Positions 52,001 through 63,149 of a DNA stretch of 64,000 nt are shown here, piece by piece. The stretch is from Prorocentrum cordatum. Lineage: Eukaryota; Sar; Dinophyceae; Prorocentrales; Prorocentraceae. Below the pieces are notes generated by a model. The model did no database searches, was not told the origin of the DNA, and saw only the letters and a program-made list of their open reading frames with translations. The position numbers and the translations under genes were made by a program. The first letter of the stretch is position 1, and each line of letters starts with the position of its first letter. The stretch lies in the NCBI GenBank assembly GCA_963575745.1, contig CAUYUJ010015513.1, forward strand, positions 142,001 to 206,000, read 5' to 3'.

Positions 52001-53984
52001 AACCTAAGGTTGTTGATGGATTCCGGCATGTTCCCGCGACGATGCGCGCGCAGTTCGCCATTGCCTCTTGTTGCAAGGGGTTTTCGAACATGGATTATTC
52101 GATAAACGAAAGTGCGCGCTTGGGTTTTGCAAAAAGGGTGGTGAGGGCGATACAGGTTGGGGTGGGTTGGTTTGATTTCACAGGTAGAATGGACGACGGG
52201 GCTGAATCAGATGCATACTGCACACTCCCAGAAAGGGGATATGTTTGGATTCGGGAGGGTGGTGGTTTTTGGGGGAGAAGAGAATCTATGGCGTGCAATT
52301 TGCGTTGCAATATCTAGTTGGCGCGATCTGTTTGCGCAACCGACGTGGCGCAACTAATGTTTGATCGCAGTGAGTTCTCAACTCAACTGTTCGCGCAATC
52401 GTCCCGCCCGCCCACCCGCAGCTTGGCACGCCAAACCCACGCGGCCATGATTGCGATGATTGCTCGGCGCTGGCTTGCGCATCGCCGCGGCCGCGCTGGC
52501 GCGCGCGGGCTCTGACCATCGACCGACGCGGCCGCGGTGGCGCTGACCGCTGGGGACTTCCCAGCGCGCCTCGCAGGCCGCGCTTACGCGCGGGCACTTT
52601 TGTGCGAGTCGGCGATTCCAGTTGGCGCGGTATCGCGGCGACGTCGAAGATGGCAGGCGCGACGATGACTGCAACGATGCTCGTGACGACGACGACGATG
52701 ACGATGGCAAGGCCAATGACGGCGCCGATGCTGATCACGCCGATGACGATGATGGTCTCCGCGCGTTGACGACGAAGGTTTCGCGGGCGATTTCAACGCG
52801 CGCGCCGCCGACGGGCGCGAGCGGTCGCATGGCAGATCTGACAGGGATGGCCGCCCCCCCCCCGCTGCGCGCGCGCAAGGGCGTTCGAATGATTTCGACG
52901 CGCGCAAGCGAGATGCCCGCTTGGCCGAATTCTATGGATAGACTTGCTTTTAAAGGTAATGTTGAAGAACAAAGTGTTCGCATGTGTTCGGGTCACTCGA
53001 TGATGAAATCCTTGCGGAACCTACGGTTTTCAAGGATTGGGGCATGCGCGCGCGACGACGCGCGCGCGTGCAATCCGTCAAGTTGTTTGCAAGGGGTGTT
53101 CGACAACGTATGATTTGTGAAAGACGAACGCGCGCGCATCTTTGGGCGGGCAAGACGGGGGGGCGATGCTGGCCGGGCAGGGGTGGTATAATTTGCATAA
53201 GGAATGAACGATGGGGCAGAATCATGCGTAATTGCACATCCCCAGGGTGGACGGTTAAGTTCGGCCCCGAGGGAGCGGTGGGATCGATTCGCATAGAGAT
53301 TGGAGAACCTACGTGGTGAGATCTATGCGGTGTTTTTTTGTCGCGTTTTATGTCGCGGAGTCCATGCGGCACAATTCGTTTCTGCCGAATGTTGCCAACT
53401 CCCACGCTTGCGCAATCACCCCACCCGCCCACCCGCAACATGGTTTGCAAAACCTACACGGCGGCGATCGCGATGACTGCCTGGCGCTGGCTGGCGCGTC
53501 GCCGCGACCGCGCTAACGCGCGCAGGCTCGAGCGCAGAGCGGCCGGCTTGTCTGGCGCGACCGACGCGGCCGCGGTGGCCCTGACTGCCGGGGATTTTTC
53601 CAGCGCGCCTCACAGGCCGCGCTGACGCGCGGGCACTTCAGTGCGAGTCAGCGACTCGGTCAGGCGCGGTACAATGGTGGCATCGACAACGGGAGGCGCG
53701 ACGATGAGGGTAGCGATGCTTGCCGAATATGATGACGATGGCGTTGGCAAGACAATGCCGCGCCGATGTGTGAGAAACGAGTGTGCCCGTGTAGTGTTTT
53801 TTTTTCTACCAGGGATCAGGCGGGGTCGATGCCGGTTTGGTTGGAATGGTAACCTTTTTGTAACATGAACGTTGGGGCAAAATCGTCTGTGTAGATTGCA
53901 CATCGCGATGCTGGAGTGAGGAGTCCCGAGGGTGGGAGGGTGGTAGATTCGAATTCCTCTTGAGAGGCGAATATCACGCAAGGC

Positions 53985-54190
53985 CTTGACGAGGCGGCAA
54001 CTGGGCGACGACGGCGGCAACATAGCCGCCAGACCGGCACACCGGCCCACACGACGGGCGGCGACGAGGCGGCGACCGGGCGGCGACGGCGGCAACACAG
54101 CCACCAGACGGGCACACCGGCCCCGACGACGGGCGGCGACGAAGCGGCAACGGGGGGCGACGGCGGCTACATGGCCGCCAGACCGGCACG
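53985..54190. repeat. GGCGAC-rich minisatellite closing array 2
   Basis: Nearly three copies of a ~70 nt motif (GCCGCCAGACCGGCACACC, GACGACGGGCGGCGACGA). The counterpart of 7,797-8,032 at the end of array 1. Confidence 0.85.
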
Positions 54191-54760
54191 TCAGCCAATT
54201 TCCTTAGAAAACAGATTAGAATCCCTGAGTGCGAGCAATGTGCTGGCGCAAAAAAGAACGGCACCCATGGGCGACCTTATGGCACAATCTGGCGAGTACG
54301 CAGCACTCGGGCCCACGAGAAGTCTGCGGGGGTGACACGAAGGTGCGGAGGCGGAGCGAAGGGAGCAGGGCCGAGCGACAAAGGCTGGATCAAGACGAAA
54401 GAGTTGTTGGAGATTTTGGCCCACCGCCACCTTGCGCATCAAGCGCAAGACGGCGATGTCCCAGCGGAGTGCCAGCGGAGCCCAGGAAAATGGGAGCATA
54501 GCATCGGTTCGGCATCTTCAGGGCCTGGGGGACATGCCGTTGAATGACAACCAGGGAACGCGGGACATGACAAGTCTGCGATATTCAAGATACGGCAACA
54601 CATGGTTGCGCACGGCTTATTATTTATCACTCATCATCATTGTCATCATAATCTACAAGGACAAGGCTTGGCTCAAGCCACTTCTGCCAAGCCACTTCTG
54701 CCAATCACCTCACTGTAATCATTTGGGTTTGCCTGGACTCTTGGGGTCAGTCTGGGTATT
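54191..54760. other. No gene recognised
   Basis: Mixed sequence between array 2 and LINE B. The first ~40 nt resemble the sequence after the minisatellite of array 1. Around 54,685-54,705 the word AAGCCACTTCTGCCA is tandemly doubled. Confidence 0.5.
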
Positions 54761-54781
54761 CGTTGATTCGTGTGGGGCGCG

Positions 54782-55818
54782 ATGGTGACCAGTGGGCAGC
54801 AGAAGAAGAAGGGCTCGCCGAAGAAGGAGGACGTTCAACGTGAGGTGCGGCAACGGGCGGATGAGCCTATGGACGACGCTGCGGAGGTTCGCGTCGCACC
54901 TGCGGTTCACGCACCGGGCACTTCGTCTTCGTCCTCCTGGGGACTTTCGGTGGCCGGGGACTTGAACGCAGCCCCGACGCTCGGCCAGATTCAGACGATG
55001 ATGGAACAAATGGTGATGCACATGACGACGATGACGAACAATGTAAAGACTGAGGTGACGAAACATTTCGACGATCAGATCGGGGACGTAAAGCAGCAGC
55101 CCGAGGCAAGCCAGGAGGAGTTACGCAGGGTGGCTTCTCTTGCCAGCGGGGCTCAGGAGGGCGTGGTTGCTACGCGTTTCGAGATCGCTAAGCTCAGGGA
55201 GGAGAAGGTCAGCAAGGAGGACGTTACGAAGATGATCTCTCAAACTATGGGTCAAAAAGGACCTGTGAAGACCGCTGAGCGCCCTGGTGCGCAACCTCTG
55301 ACATGGGTCGACCGGGACAACAATCCGATGCCCCAGGAAAAGGTTGAGCAGCTCGAGCGGACGGCAATCTTCAAAGGATTCCCGAAGGACACCAAAGAGA
55401 GCAACATCGTGGAGGTCATCACTGCGAACTTGGGGGAGCATGCGAACGAGGTCGAAGGCAAGGCATACACCACCACGAGGTGGAGGACTTCATCAAGACG
55501 GCCAGGAACACCGACAGGATTCAGTATAAGGACGCGCCGATCTCTATAGGACCCGATCGAGGACCAGTTTTCGGTGCAAGGGTCCGCCGGCTAGCTGTGT
55601 TCAAGAGTGTCCTTGTGAAGAAAAACGTTGAAGAGGACGCCATTGATTTTGACATTCGCATGGGTGTGCTGATGGTGAACGACACGCGGATCGGCGAGCT
55701 CAAGGGCGAGGGTGTGCTTATCCGGGTGGAGATCAACTGTCAGAACGTGGAGAGCATGGGCTGGACGTTCACGGGCAAGGACTTGCAGCTGGAGGTCGAT
55801 CGCGCTTTGCGCGAATGA
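54782..55818 (+). pseudogene. LINE B ORF1, frameshifted
   Basis: From ATG 54,782 the protein has a Lys-rich N terminus (QQKKKGSPKKED), a helical stretch likely to form a coiled coil (MMEQMVMHMTTMTNNVKTEV and EELRRVASLASGAQEG), and TAIFKGFPKDTKESNIVEVI, typical of the first RNP region of an RRM-like fold. The frame shifts by one base near 55,465-55,480; the second part, HEVEDFIKTARNTDR to LEVDRALRE, ends with TGA at 55,816. By analogy with LINE ORF1 proteins it would bind element RNA as a multimer. Confidence 0.65.
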
Positions 55819-55929
55819 CCCGCATTTGTGCCGCCTAATTCTGAAGTTGTTATCTCTTCCCCTTCTTCCTCCGCTCCTTCTCCTCCGTCTCGCCCCTCTC
55901 GCCTCTCTTCGTCTGCGCTTCCTTTCGCC

Positions 55930-56050
55930 GGTGACTTCTCTGGGTGTTCCTGGAACGCCCAGGCTTTTTTCTCTAGTAAATTGTGCCAGCAGCGTCGCAG
56001 GCATAAGTTTGTGGAGTTTTTGACGCAAAAAGTCGGGGCTGCAAGAGGTG
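55930..56050 (+). pseudogene. LINE B ORF2, N-terminal endonuclease fragment
   Basis: In one frame GCSWNAQAFF then RRRHKFVEFLTQK matches the first strand and helix of an EEP endonuclease. The following GLQEVHG, with the catalytic Glu, lies in the next frame, so a frameshift falls near 56,030. Upstream sequence is Ser/Pro-rich and the start codon is not clear. Confidence 0.6.
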
Positions 56051-58320
56051 CATGGCACCGCGGGCCGTGAGCTCGCGTTCGAAGCCTTTCCTGGCACTCG
56101 TGCCTTTTGGTCTCATCTAAGCAGGTCTCAAGCGGGGATTGCTATTTTCGTCACTCTCAGATTTTTGTCCCAATTTGATTCTCACACGTTCCATATCGTA
56201 GAAGACGGCCGGGCTGCAGTTTTACGTCTCCGCGGCCCTCTTGGCGGCCTGGACGTGTGGACTGTTTATCTGGATGCCCACTCCCCGGTTGCGCGCGCCA
56301 GTTGTTTAATTCAGATTGCTGATAATTTTCCAGATCCCAGGAAAGTCACTTCAGTGCGCTCTGGTGATTTTAGTTTCACGGAGAGCAAGCACGACCGCTG
56401 GCAAAAAGAATCTGGGCAATGGTCTGGGCACACGAACCGCATTGAGACAGTTGCGTTTCACACTCATCTGCGCAGTGCTTTTTGTTTAGAGGAGTGGTTG
56501 CAAGAGCGATTGACTTGCGATAGTGGCACGGCTCTGTCCCGCATCGACCGCATATATTGCAATCAGCATAAATCCGAGGGGCTAGATCGGCATATAGAGT
56601 GTTCTGTGCTTCCCTCCCCGTGCCACTTGTCCGCTCACAAGCCGCTGCTTTTTGCCAGGCGCAGCGGGGCTCGTGCTTCTGAGAGGGGCAATGTGAGACC
56701 AATCCCGGCCACTCTCATTGACCACCCGGATTTCCGTAGGCTCGTGCTGCAAGAATACGAAAGAGAGGCAAGTCTCAATCCGCATGCGCTTGCACTTGAC
56801 AATATCTGTATTGTTAAACTCGCCATCCGCCGCGCATGCAAAATCATAGGGCGATCTAGTGTGATCAACTTGGCGTCCAGCGCTGAAGGCAAGCTTGACG
56901 CTTCTATGGGCCTCCGCCGGTGCCTTGAAAACGGGAGGGCCGACCGCGCGCATCAGTTTATGACTCTCTACCCGCATCTGCGCTCTCTTGTTGGCCTTTC
57001 GCTTTTGCCCACCCCTGCACTACGCGACCACTGCGTGGAGCTGGCGAGGCAGGAGGTTGTTGAGAGAGCGGACGCTCTCAAGGGCCAGCGGGATAAGTTG
57101 TCCGAGTTTGAAGTCGCGTCCCGTAAAGAACACATTCTGCGAAAGCTGCAAAAGCTCATCATTGGTGAGTGCCCAGCTCTCTCAGTTCTCGCGTCCCCTG
57201 GTAGTGAGGAGTTTGCGACGCAACCCAATGCTATTGCATCTTTGTTGACGCAGCACTGGGGTGGAGTGTTCACCCGGCGCCCAGTTGATTTAGCCAGAAT
57301 GCGGCACTGGGACGTCCATAGTTTCGGTTCTTTTTCCCAGGCAGGGTTGCCAGCTGAGCACCCTAAGTGGCAGTTGCGTCTGTCGCACGTCGTTGAAGCA
57401 ATTCGGACCTCTGGCGATTCCTCCCCAAGACCGGACGGAATACCGTACCGGGCGTGGAGAAAGCTGGAAGAGCTTGCTGCTCCTATTCTGTATGACGCAG
57501 CTCTCTCGATGCAGGAGGGCTCCACGATCGACAATGTGCCGCCGAATTTTAACCATAGCTATCTGTGTTGCCTTCCAAAGAAACCCGCAGGGACCCATCC
57601 TGCCTTCGGCGAGTTTTACACAGCTGCCAAGACTAGGCCTTTGTCTCTCATAAACACTGACAACAGGCTTTTGGCAAGCTCGTACAGGAACTTGCTGGAG
57701 CCTCTCGCTGACGCAGTCGTGTCTCCCATGCAGCGGGGGTTCTTGAGAGGCCGTTCCCTCCTCAGGAATGCGTGCGAAATTGATCACGCTAGCATGTTGG
57801 CCAGCCTCGAGGAAAGGAACGTGGCCTTAATTTTATTTGATTTTGAATCTGCATTCCCTAGTATATCCCAGGGTTTTAGACTAGCCGCACTGGATGCTAT
57901 AGGCGTCCCTCCTTTCATATGCAATGTCGTCCGCTGTTTTTATAGGGACAACACGTGTGCGATCAAATTGAAAGGGCAGGTGTTTGAAGGCTTCTCCATG
58001 ACCAGCGGCGTGCGTCAGGGCTGCCCGCTGTCACCTTTGATCTTCGTGCTAGCCACAGATATGCTATTGCACCGAGTGTGCCAGCAGTCGCCTCGGAGCA
58101 CGGTTCGTGCGTATGCGGACGACGACGCGGTGGTGGTCCGCAATTTCTGGCGCGAAGCGTCGACTGTTTTGCGCGTGTACAAGGAATTCGAAGTGTTGTC
58201 GGGCCTGCGCCTTAACATGGCGAAGACCGTCGTTGTTCCGCTCTGGGAAACTTCAGGGCATCAATTTCGCCGTGCGGTTCGGGATATGCTACCCGAGTGG
58301 GCGGGGCGGAATTCGTACTG
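56036..58320 (+). CDS. LINE B ORF2, endonuclease and reverse transcriptase
   Basis: Begins within LQEVHGTAGRELAFEAF. Endonuclease motifs: SQAGIAIFV, LDVWTVYLDAHS, SGDFSFTESKHDRW, LSRIDRIY and LSAHKPLLF. Two catalytic positions differ from the norm: GDFN is GDFS and SDH is SAH. RT motifs are well kept: SSPRPDGIPYRAW, KTRPLSLINTDNRLLAS, LFDFESAFPSIS (motif A), SGVRQGCPLSPLIFVLATDM (motif B), and VRAYADDDAVV (motif C). MAKTVVVPLW follows. The frame changes near 58,300, just before the LG motif; the residues read after that in this frame are spurious. Confidence 0.8.
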
Positions 58321-58665
58321 CAGGCCTCGTATTTGGGATTCAAGATCGGCCCTGCCCGGTGTGCGGCCGAATGGGCCCACGCAGTGTCCAAGTATTCCAA
58401 CCGTGTTCGTCTGTGGTCCGGGCTCGGGCTCGGGTTGCAATTGAATGCCAGAGTTTATAACATTTTTGCTGCGCCGGTATTGTCACATCTTTGGCAACTT
58501 TGCGATCCGCCCCCGGAGGTTGCAGCTGCAGAGGCCACTGCACTCACGCAGCTCTCTTCTGGACCGGACGGGTGGCGTACAGCAGCCGATTTGTTTAATC
58601 TGCAATCGCTGATTTCGTTTCCCGTCGGCTTCCGCTGCCTCTCGGACTGCGCATGGGCCGCCACG
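58297..58665 (+). pseudogene. LINE B ORF2, thumb and connection, shifted frame
   Basis: GGAEFVLQASYLGFKIGPA, then ARVYNIFAAPVLSHLWQLC, then TALTQLSSGPDGWRTAADLF. The last two segments correspond, respectively, to the two sides of the inversion junction in LINE A, which supports the reading that LINE A is a rearranged copy of a similar element. Confidence 0.7.
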
Positions 58666-59428
58666 AGTGACAAATACTGCCATTCAAGATCACAGTGACA
58701 TGTCGACGCAGCTTGCCTGGGCGCGCTTGGGCACGCAGTTCCCCGCGCGCGCGGCTGCATGGTCAGAGTGGTATGCTGCGCACTTCCCTTCAGTGCTAGG
58801 TTCGGCCACCCGCCGCGCGAGTTCGAACGGTCTTCGGGCTTCCGACTGTCAGCGCGCTCTCTATGATTCAATTCGGGCTTTGCACGCTAGCCCTGCATGC
58901 ATCGAAGCCCGTTTCCGCCACAAGCTGTCCAGATGGCCCCTTTCAGCTCCAATCGGCCGCCTCGCTCGCCGAGCGCCGGGTATTTTCGAGAGGCTGAGCC
59001 TGTTGGCACCGCCACGTGTGGCGGCCGCAGTCTGGAGGACGCAGTGGAATGGGTGGTGCACGGCACGCCGATTCCAAAATGTGGGACACTGTACTCTGGG
59101 GTGCTCATGTTCAGCGCGAGACTGCATTGAGCATTACGCTATGTGCCCATTGGTCGCCAAGCTCAGGTGCAGATTTCTCGGGCTCCGGGACGTGAGCTTG
59201 GAGAGTTTCCTGTGCCTTGGCAGCGCCGGGGATAAGGAGCTCAGCCTGGCAGCGCTCGCCACGTATGCCGTGTTCTGGGCGACGAACCACTTCCGTGGTC
59301 GCGCGGCGCCTGATGCCCAAAAGGTTTCCGATGCACTGGAACACTGGTGCAAAATTGGGGCGCAAGGCCACGCTAACCTTACCCGGGCTTTCGACAGGAG
59401 GTGGCATCGCCATGGTGATACGCGGTGA
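58660..59428 (+). pseudogene. LINE B ORF2, C-terminal zinc-knuckle region
   Basis: Frame changes again near 58,655-58,680. Encodes FRHKLSRWPLSAPIGRLARR, VWRTQWNGWCTARRF, and the cluster CTLGCSCSARDCIEHYAMC, ending at TGA 59,426. The Cys/His cluster matches that of LINE A. Confidence 0.7.
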
Positions 59429-59429
59429 C

Positions 59430-59885
59430 TTGTTTCACTCTTCTGATGTCTGCTATCGCCCTGTCTTTTTCTCCCCTGCCTCTCCCTCCCTCCTCCCCTT
59501 CCCTCCCTCTTCCTTCTCCTCTCCCTTGTCGTCGTGCTGGTCGTTTTTCGTGTCTCTCCCTTCCTCTCCTTGTCCACTTGCTCCTGGCCCAGCGCGAGAC
59601 GTGGATCGTCTTGCTCGGGCCGCGCGCGTTGGTGCGTGCGTGGGGCTCGCGCCCTTCTCGCCCCTTCCGGCCCTCTCTCCCTCCTCCGTCGTCCGCTGCT
59701 GCTGCTCCCTTCCTTTCCTGTCCCTCCTTTCTCTTTCCCCCTCTTCCTCCTCCTCTTCCCTCCTCTCCCTCACCGGTGGAGCCGCTATGTGGTTCCAGTG
59801 GAGCCCATCTTTGTTCCCAGCCCCATATCGCGTTCGGAGGCCTTCCCTGTTTGGTGAGAGCCCATCCCGTGCGCGGCAGCAGGAA
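59430..59885. other. Pyrimidine-rich stretch after LINE B
   Basis: CTCCCTCC/TTCCTC-rich sequence without a recognised gene; it may include the 3' untranslated end of LINE B. Confidence 0.5.
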
Positions 59886-59899
59886 AAGATGTCATCCGA

Positions 59900-60003
59900 A
59901 TCTACAGCAGCAGCATCAGCATCAGCATCATCATCATCAGCATCATCATCGCCGTGTCCATCATCAGCATCATCATCATCATCATCAGCATCATCTTCAT
60001 CAG

Positions 60004-60048
<45 letters not shown>

Positions 60049-60775
60049 TGTCGGCATCATCATCATCACAATCATCAGCAGCAGCATCATCAGCAGCATC
60101 ATCATCACCTGCATCATCATCATCAGCAGCAGCATGATCATTGGCGGTATCACCATCATTGGCTACAACATTGTTCTTATCACAACCATCATCATCATAA
60201 TCATCATCATCATCACAATCGTAACCATTATCATCATCGCAGTCTGTTCATCATCAGCATCATCATCAGCAGCATCATCATCGCCGTAATCAGCATCCTC
60301 ATCAGCATCACCATCAGCATAAGCAGCAGCATCCACATAATCAGCATCGTCACCGTAATCAGCATCATCATCATCATCAGCATCAGCAGCAGCATCATCA
60401 GCATCATCACCATAATCGGTTTCATCGTCACCATCGTCAACAGCAGCAGCAGCATCATCTTCAGCATCATCAGCAGCATTAGCATGTTTGCCAGCATCAT
60501 CATCACCGTCATCAGCATCATCGCCAGTATCATCAGAATTGCCAGCATGAGTATCATCGTCATCATCATGACCAGCAGCACTGCCATCCTCAGCATCATC
60601 ATCATCACCAGCATCAGCATCATCAGCAGCAGCGCAGTCATAATCAGCCTCCGTACCATCAACGCCAGCATTTGCAGCAGCAGCAGCAGCGGCAACCTCA
60701 GCCATCCACAGCAGCACCATCACCAGCGTAGCATCGTCACATCACGACCATCACCATCAAGATACGCATCAGCAT
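59900..60775. repeat. (CAT)n/(CAG)n trinucleotide region
   Basis: Nearly 900 bp of CATCATCAGCAG-type triplets with scattered substitutions. All frames are open on both strands; poly-Ser/Ala, poly-His, poly-Ile, poly-Met and poly-Asp frames are artefacts. Confidence 0.95.
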
Positions 60776-60778
60776 CGT

Positions 60779-60830
60779 GAGGAGGAGGAGGAGGAGGAGG
60801 AGGAAGAGGAGGAGGAGAGAGGAGGAATCA
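60779..60830. repeat. (GAG)n tract
   Basis: Short purine tract directly after the CAT/CAG region. Confidence 0.9.
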
Positions 60831-60984
60831 AGATAGGCGCGCCCGCGCCATATCTGACATCCGATCCCGCCCTCCCGTCCCTCCCACTGCGCTGGCTGGT
60901 CCTCTATCCGCACACGCGTGCCATAGCCGATTTGGAACTCCACAAAATACCCCATCGTGGCATGCGCAGTCGGAAAAAAAGGGA

Positions 60985-61395
60985 ACCGTGTGGGACTTGT
61001 GCGATTTGGGAGACTTCCGTGGCCTGTGGGACCCGTGAAGCCCGCGATGTGTGTGTGAGATGTGTGCGATTTGTGGGATTCGTGGGACCTGCGGGAATCC
61101 CGTGATTTGCGAGGTTTGTTAGACGTGTGGGACATGTGGTATTGGCAGGACTTGTGAGATTTGCAGGACATTTGTGGGGCTTGTGAGGCATGCGGCACCG
61201 CTGGGACCTGTCGGGCTTGTGGGACTTGTGGGGCATGCGAGATGTGCGACAATTGTGGGATTGGTGGGACTTGTGGAACCTGTCAGGCCTGTGGTACTTG
61301 TGGGGCAACCTGCGACACTTGTGGGTCCTGGGGGACCTGAAGGGCCTGCGAGACATGCGAGACCTGTGGGACCTGCGAGATCTGTAGGATCCAGA
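60985..61395. repeat. Degenerate 9 bp minisatellite (TGTGGGACC)
   Basis: About 40 diverged units of TGTGGGACC, TGCGAGACA, TGTGGGGCA and similar. Because 9 is divisible by 3, all frames stay open (SHKSHKS-like on the - strand, WDLRDL-like on the +). Confidence 0.85.
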
Positions 61396-61564
61396 TAATG
61401 GCCCACGCGCGGGCGGGAGCGCCATTCTGGAAGGGCCGAAAACGTCTGGGTTGGAAAAACACAGTTGGCCGACCTATGGTAGGAAATCCAATATGTAAAA
61501 CGCAATACGTGGACGGGGGCAGGATGCCAACTCGGCGTCGTCAGGGGAGAGTGGATAGCGCAAG

Positions 61565-62200
61565 TGTAGAGGACAGAGGGAGGAGGGAGAAGGGAGAAGG
61601 GAGGAGGAGGAGGAGGGAGGCAGGAGGGAGGAGGGAGGAGGGAGAGGAGGGAGAGGAGGGGGAGAGAGGAGAGGGGAGAGGAGGAGAGGAGGAGGACGAG
61701 GAGGAGGAGGAGGAGGAAAGGGAGGGAGGGAGGGGGAGGGAGGGAGGAGGGGGAGGAGGGAGGAGGGAGGAAGAGGGAGGGAGGATTGCGGAAGGAGGAG
61801 GGAGGAGGGAGGAAGGAAGAGGGAGGAGGGAGGAAGGAGGAGGGAGAGAGGAGGAGGGGGAGGAGGATGGGGGAGAAGGAGGGAGGAGGAGGAGGAGGAG
61901 GAGGAGCAGAGGATGGAGGAGGTAGGAAGGAGGGAGAGAGGAGGGGGAGGAGGAGGGAGAAGGGAGAATGGAGGAGGGAGGAGCGAGGAGGGAGGAGCGA
62001 GGAGGGAGGAGGAGGAGGAGGAGGAGGAGGAGGAGGAGGAGGAGGCGGAGGAGAGGAGGGGGATTTGGTTGGAGGAGGGAGGGCAGAAAAGGGAGGAGAG
62101 AGGAGGGAGGGAGCAGTGAGGAGGAAGAGGGGGGACGGAGGAGGGAAGTGGGAGGAGGGAGATGGGAGCAGAAAGGAGGGGGGACGGGGGACGGAGGACG
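61565..62200. repeat. (GGAGGGA)n/(GAG)n purine tract
   Basis: Over 600 bp of almost pure purine on the + strand with GAGGGAGGAGGGA units; it passes into GAC triplets. Confidence 0.95.
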
Positions 62201-62296
62201 ACGACGACGACGAAGACGACGCACGCTTACGCCGACGACGCCGACGACGACCACGACCACGACCACGACGACGACAACGACGTCGACGACGACGCT

Positions 62297-62335
<39 letters not shown>

Positions 62336-62435
62336 GGCGACGAGGGCGACCGACGACGACGAGGGCGACGACGCCGACGCCGACGACGACTACGATGATG
62401 ACGACGACGCCAACGCCGACGACGACGCCGACGAG
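62200..62435. repeat. (GAC)n tract
   Basis: GAC/GCC triplets similar in type to those of array 1 but without its anchor sequence. Confidence 0.9.
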
Positions 62436-62690
62436 GGGGAGGAGGAAGAAGAAGGAGGCGGAGGAGGAGGAGGAGGAGGAAGAGGAGGAGGCGGAGGAGG
62501 CGGAGGAGGAGGAGGAGGAGGAGGGAGGAGGAGGGAGGACCGAAGAGGGAGGAGTGAGGATGGAAGAAGAGGGTGGGAGCAGGAAGGAGGGAAGAGGGAC
62601 GAGGAAAGGGAGGAGGAGGAGGAGGAGGGATGTGGGAGGAGGGAGAATAGGGGAGGGAGCAGGGAGGAGTGAGACGGGAGGAGGGAGGAC
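62436..62690. repeat. (GAG)n tract
   Basis: GGA/GAG triplets between two GAC tracts. Confidence 0.9.
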
Positions 62691-62898
62691 GACGCCAACG
62701 CTGACGCCGGCACCGCTGACGACGCCGCCGACGCCGACGACGCCGCCGACGACGACGACGACGACGATGACGCCGCTGCCGCCGACGACGACGCCGACGA
62801 CGGCGACGACGCCGACGACGACGGCGACACCGACGACGACGACGACGACGAGGAGGAGGAGGAGGAGGAAGAGGTGGGGGAGTGGGAGGGGGAGGGAG
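62691..62898. repeat. (GAC)n then (GAG)n tract up to the assembly gap
   Basis: GAC/GCC triplets to about 62,850, then GAG triplets that run into the Ns. Confidence 0.9.
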
Positions 62899-62998
62899 NN
62901 NNNNNNNNNNNNNNNNNNNNNNNNNNNNNNNNNNNNNNNNNNNNNNNNNNNNNNNNNNNNNNNNNNNNNNNNNNNNNNNNNNNNNNNNNNNNNNNNNN
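62899..62998. other. Assembly gap (100 N)
   Basis: Exactly 100 unknown bases in a purine repeat, so the length is probably a placeholder. Frames crossing it are meaningless. Confidence 1.
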
Positions 62999-63149
62999 AT
63001 CTGGTCATGACGTGGGCCCCCAGGGGTCTGGGCCCCTTCCAGGGCCAGCGTTGCATCCCGAGTCCTCTGGGCGGACGGCTCCGAGGCTCGGTCAGGTCCC
63101 CCAGAGCACTCCTTCCCCCGGGGCCGTAGGGCGACCCGGGAGGAGGGTA

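Larger units (their letters stand above)
43590..53960. repeat. Complex tandem repeat array 2 (ten further units)
   Basis: Unit anchors (CTCGCGCAATC-CCCACCC-GCAAC) lie near 43,640, 44,755, 45,850, 47,205, 48,138, 49,062, 49,965, 51,285, 52,385 and 53,405, so spacing is 0.90-1.36 kb. Each unit repeats the order described for array 1, with unexpanded cores such as GACGACGACGGCAAGGCCAATGACGGCGCCGAT. Reading frames on both strands are open by composition; similar peptides recur in different frames, which argues against coding. Together with the unit at 26,705 this is an eleven-unit array interrupted by the 15.7 kb element. Confidence 0.85.
54760..59430 (+). mobile_element. LINE B retrotransposon
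   Basis: ORF1 (coiled coil and RRM-like fold) followed by ORF2 (endonuclease, RT, zinc knuckle) on the + strand, in normal order. Protein similarity to LINE A in the RT thumb and C terminus puts both in the same broad group. No poly-A is evident; a long pyrimidine-rich stretch follows the ORF2 stop. Target duplications could not be found by eye. At least four one-base frame changes interrupt the ORFs. Confidence 0.8.

Noticed and set aside
43622-53625. Recurring Arg/Ala-rich frames in array 2 with similar peptides in many units
   Set aside because: The similar peptides come from DNA similarity and appear in different frames and on both strands; stops and shifts are scattered without regard to a single frame.
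59902-60780. Poly-His, poly-Met and Ser/Ala-rich frames
   Set aside because: Products of the CAT/CAG triplet region.
62899-62998. Reading frames crossing the N block
   Set aside because: The sequence is unknown there and the gap length is probably arbitrary.
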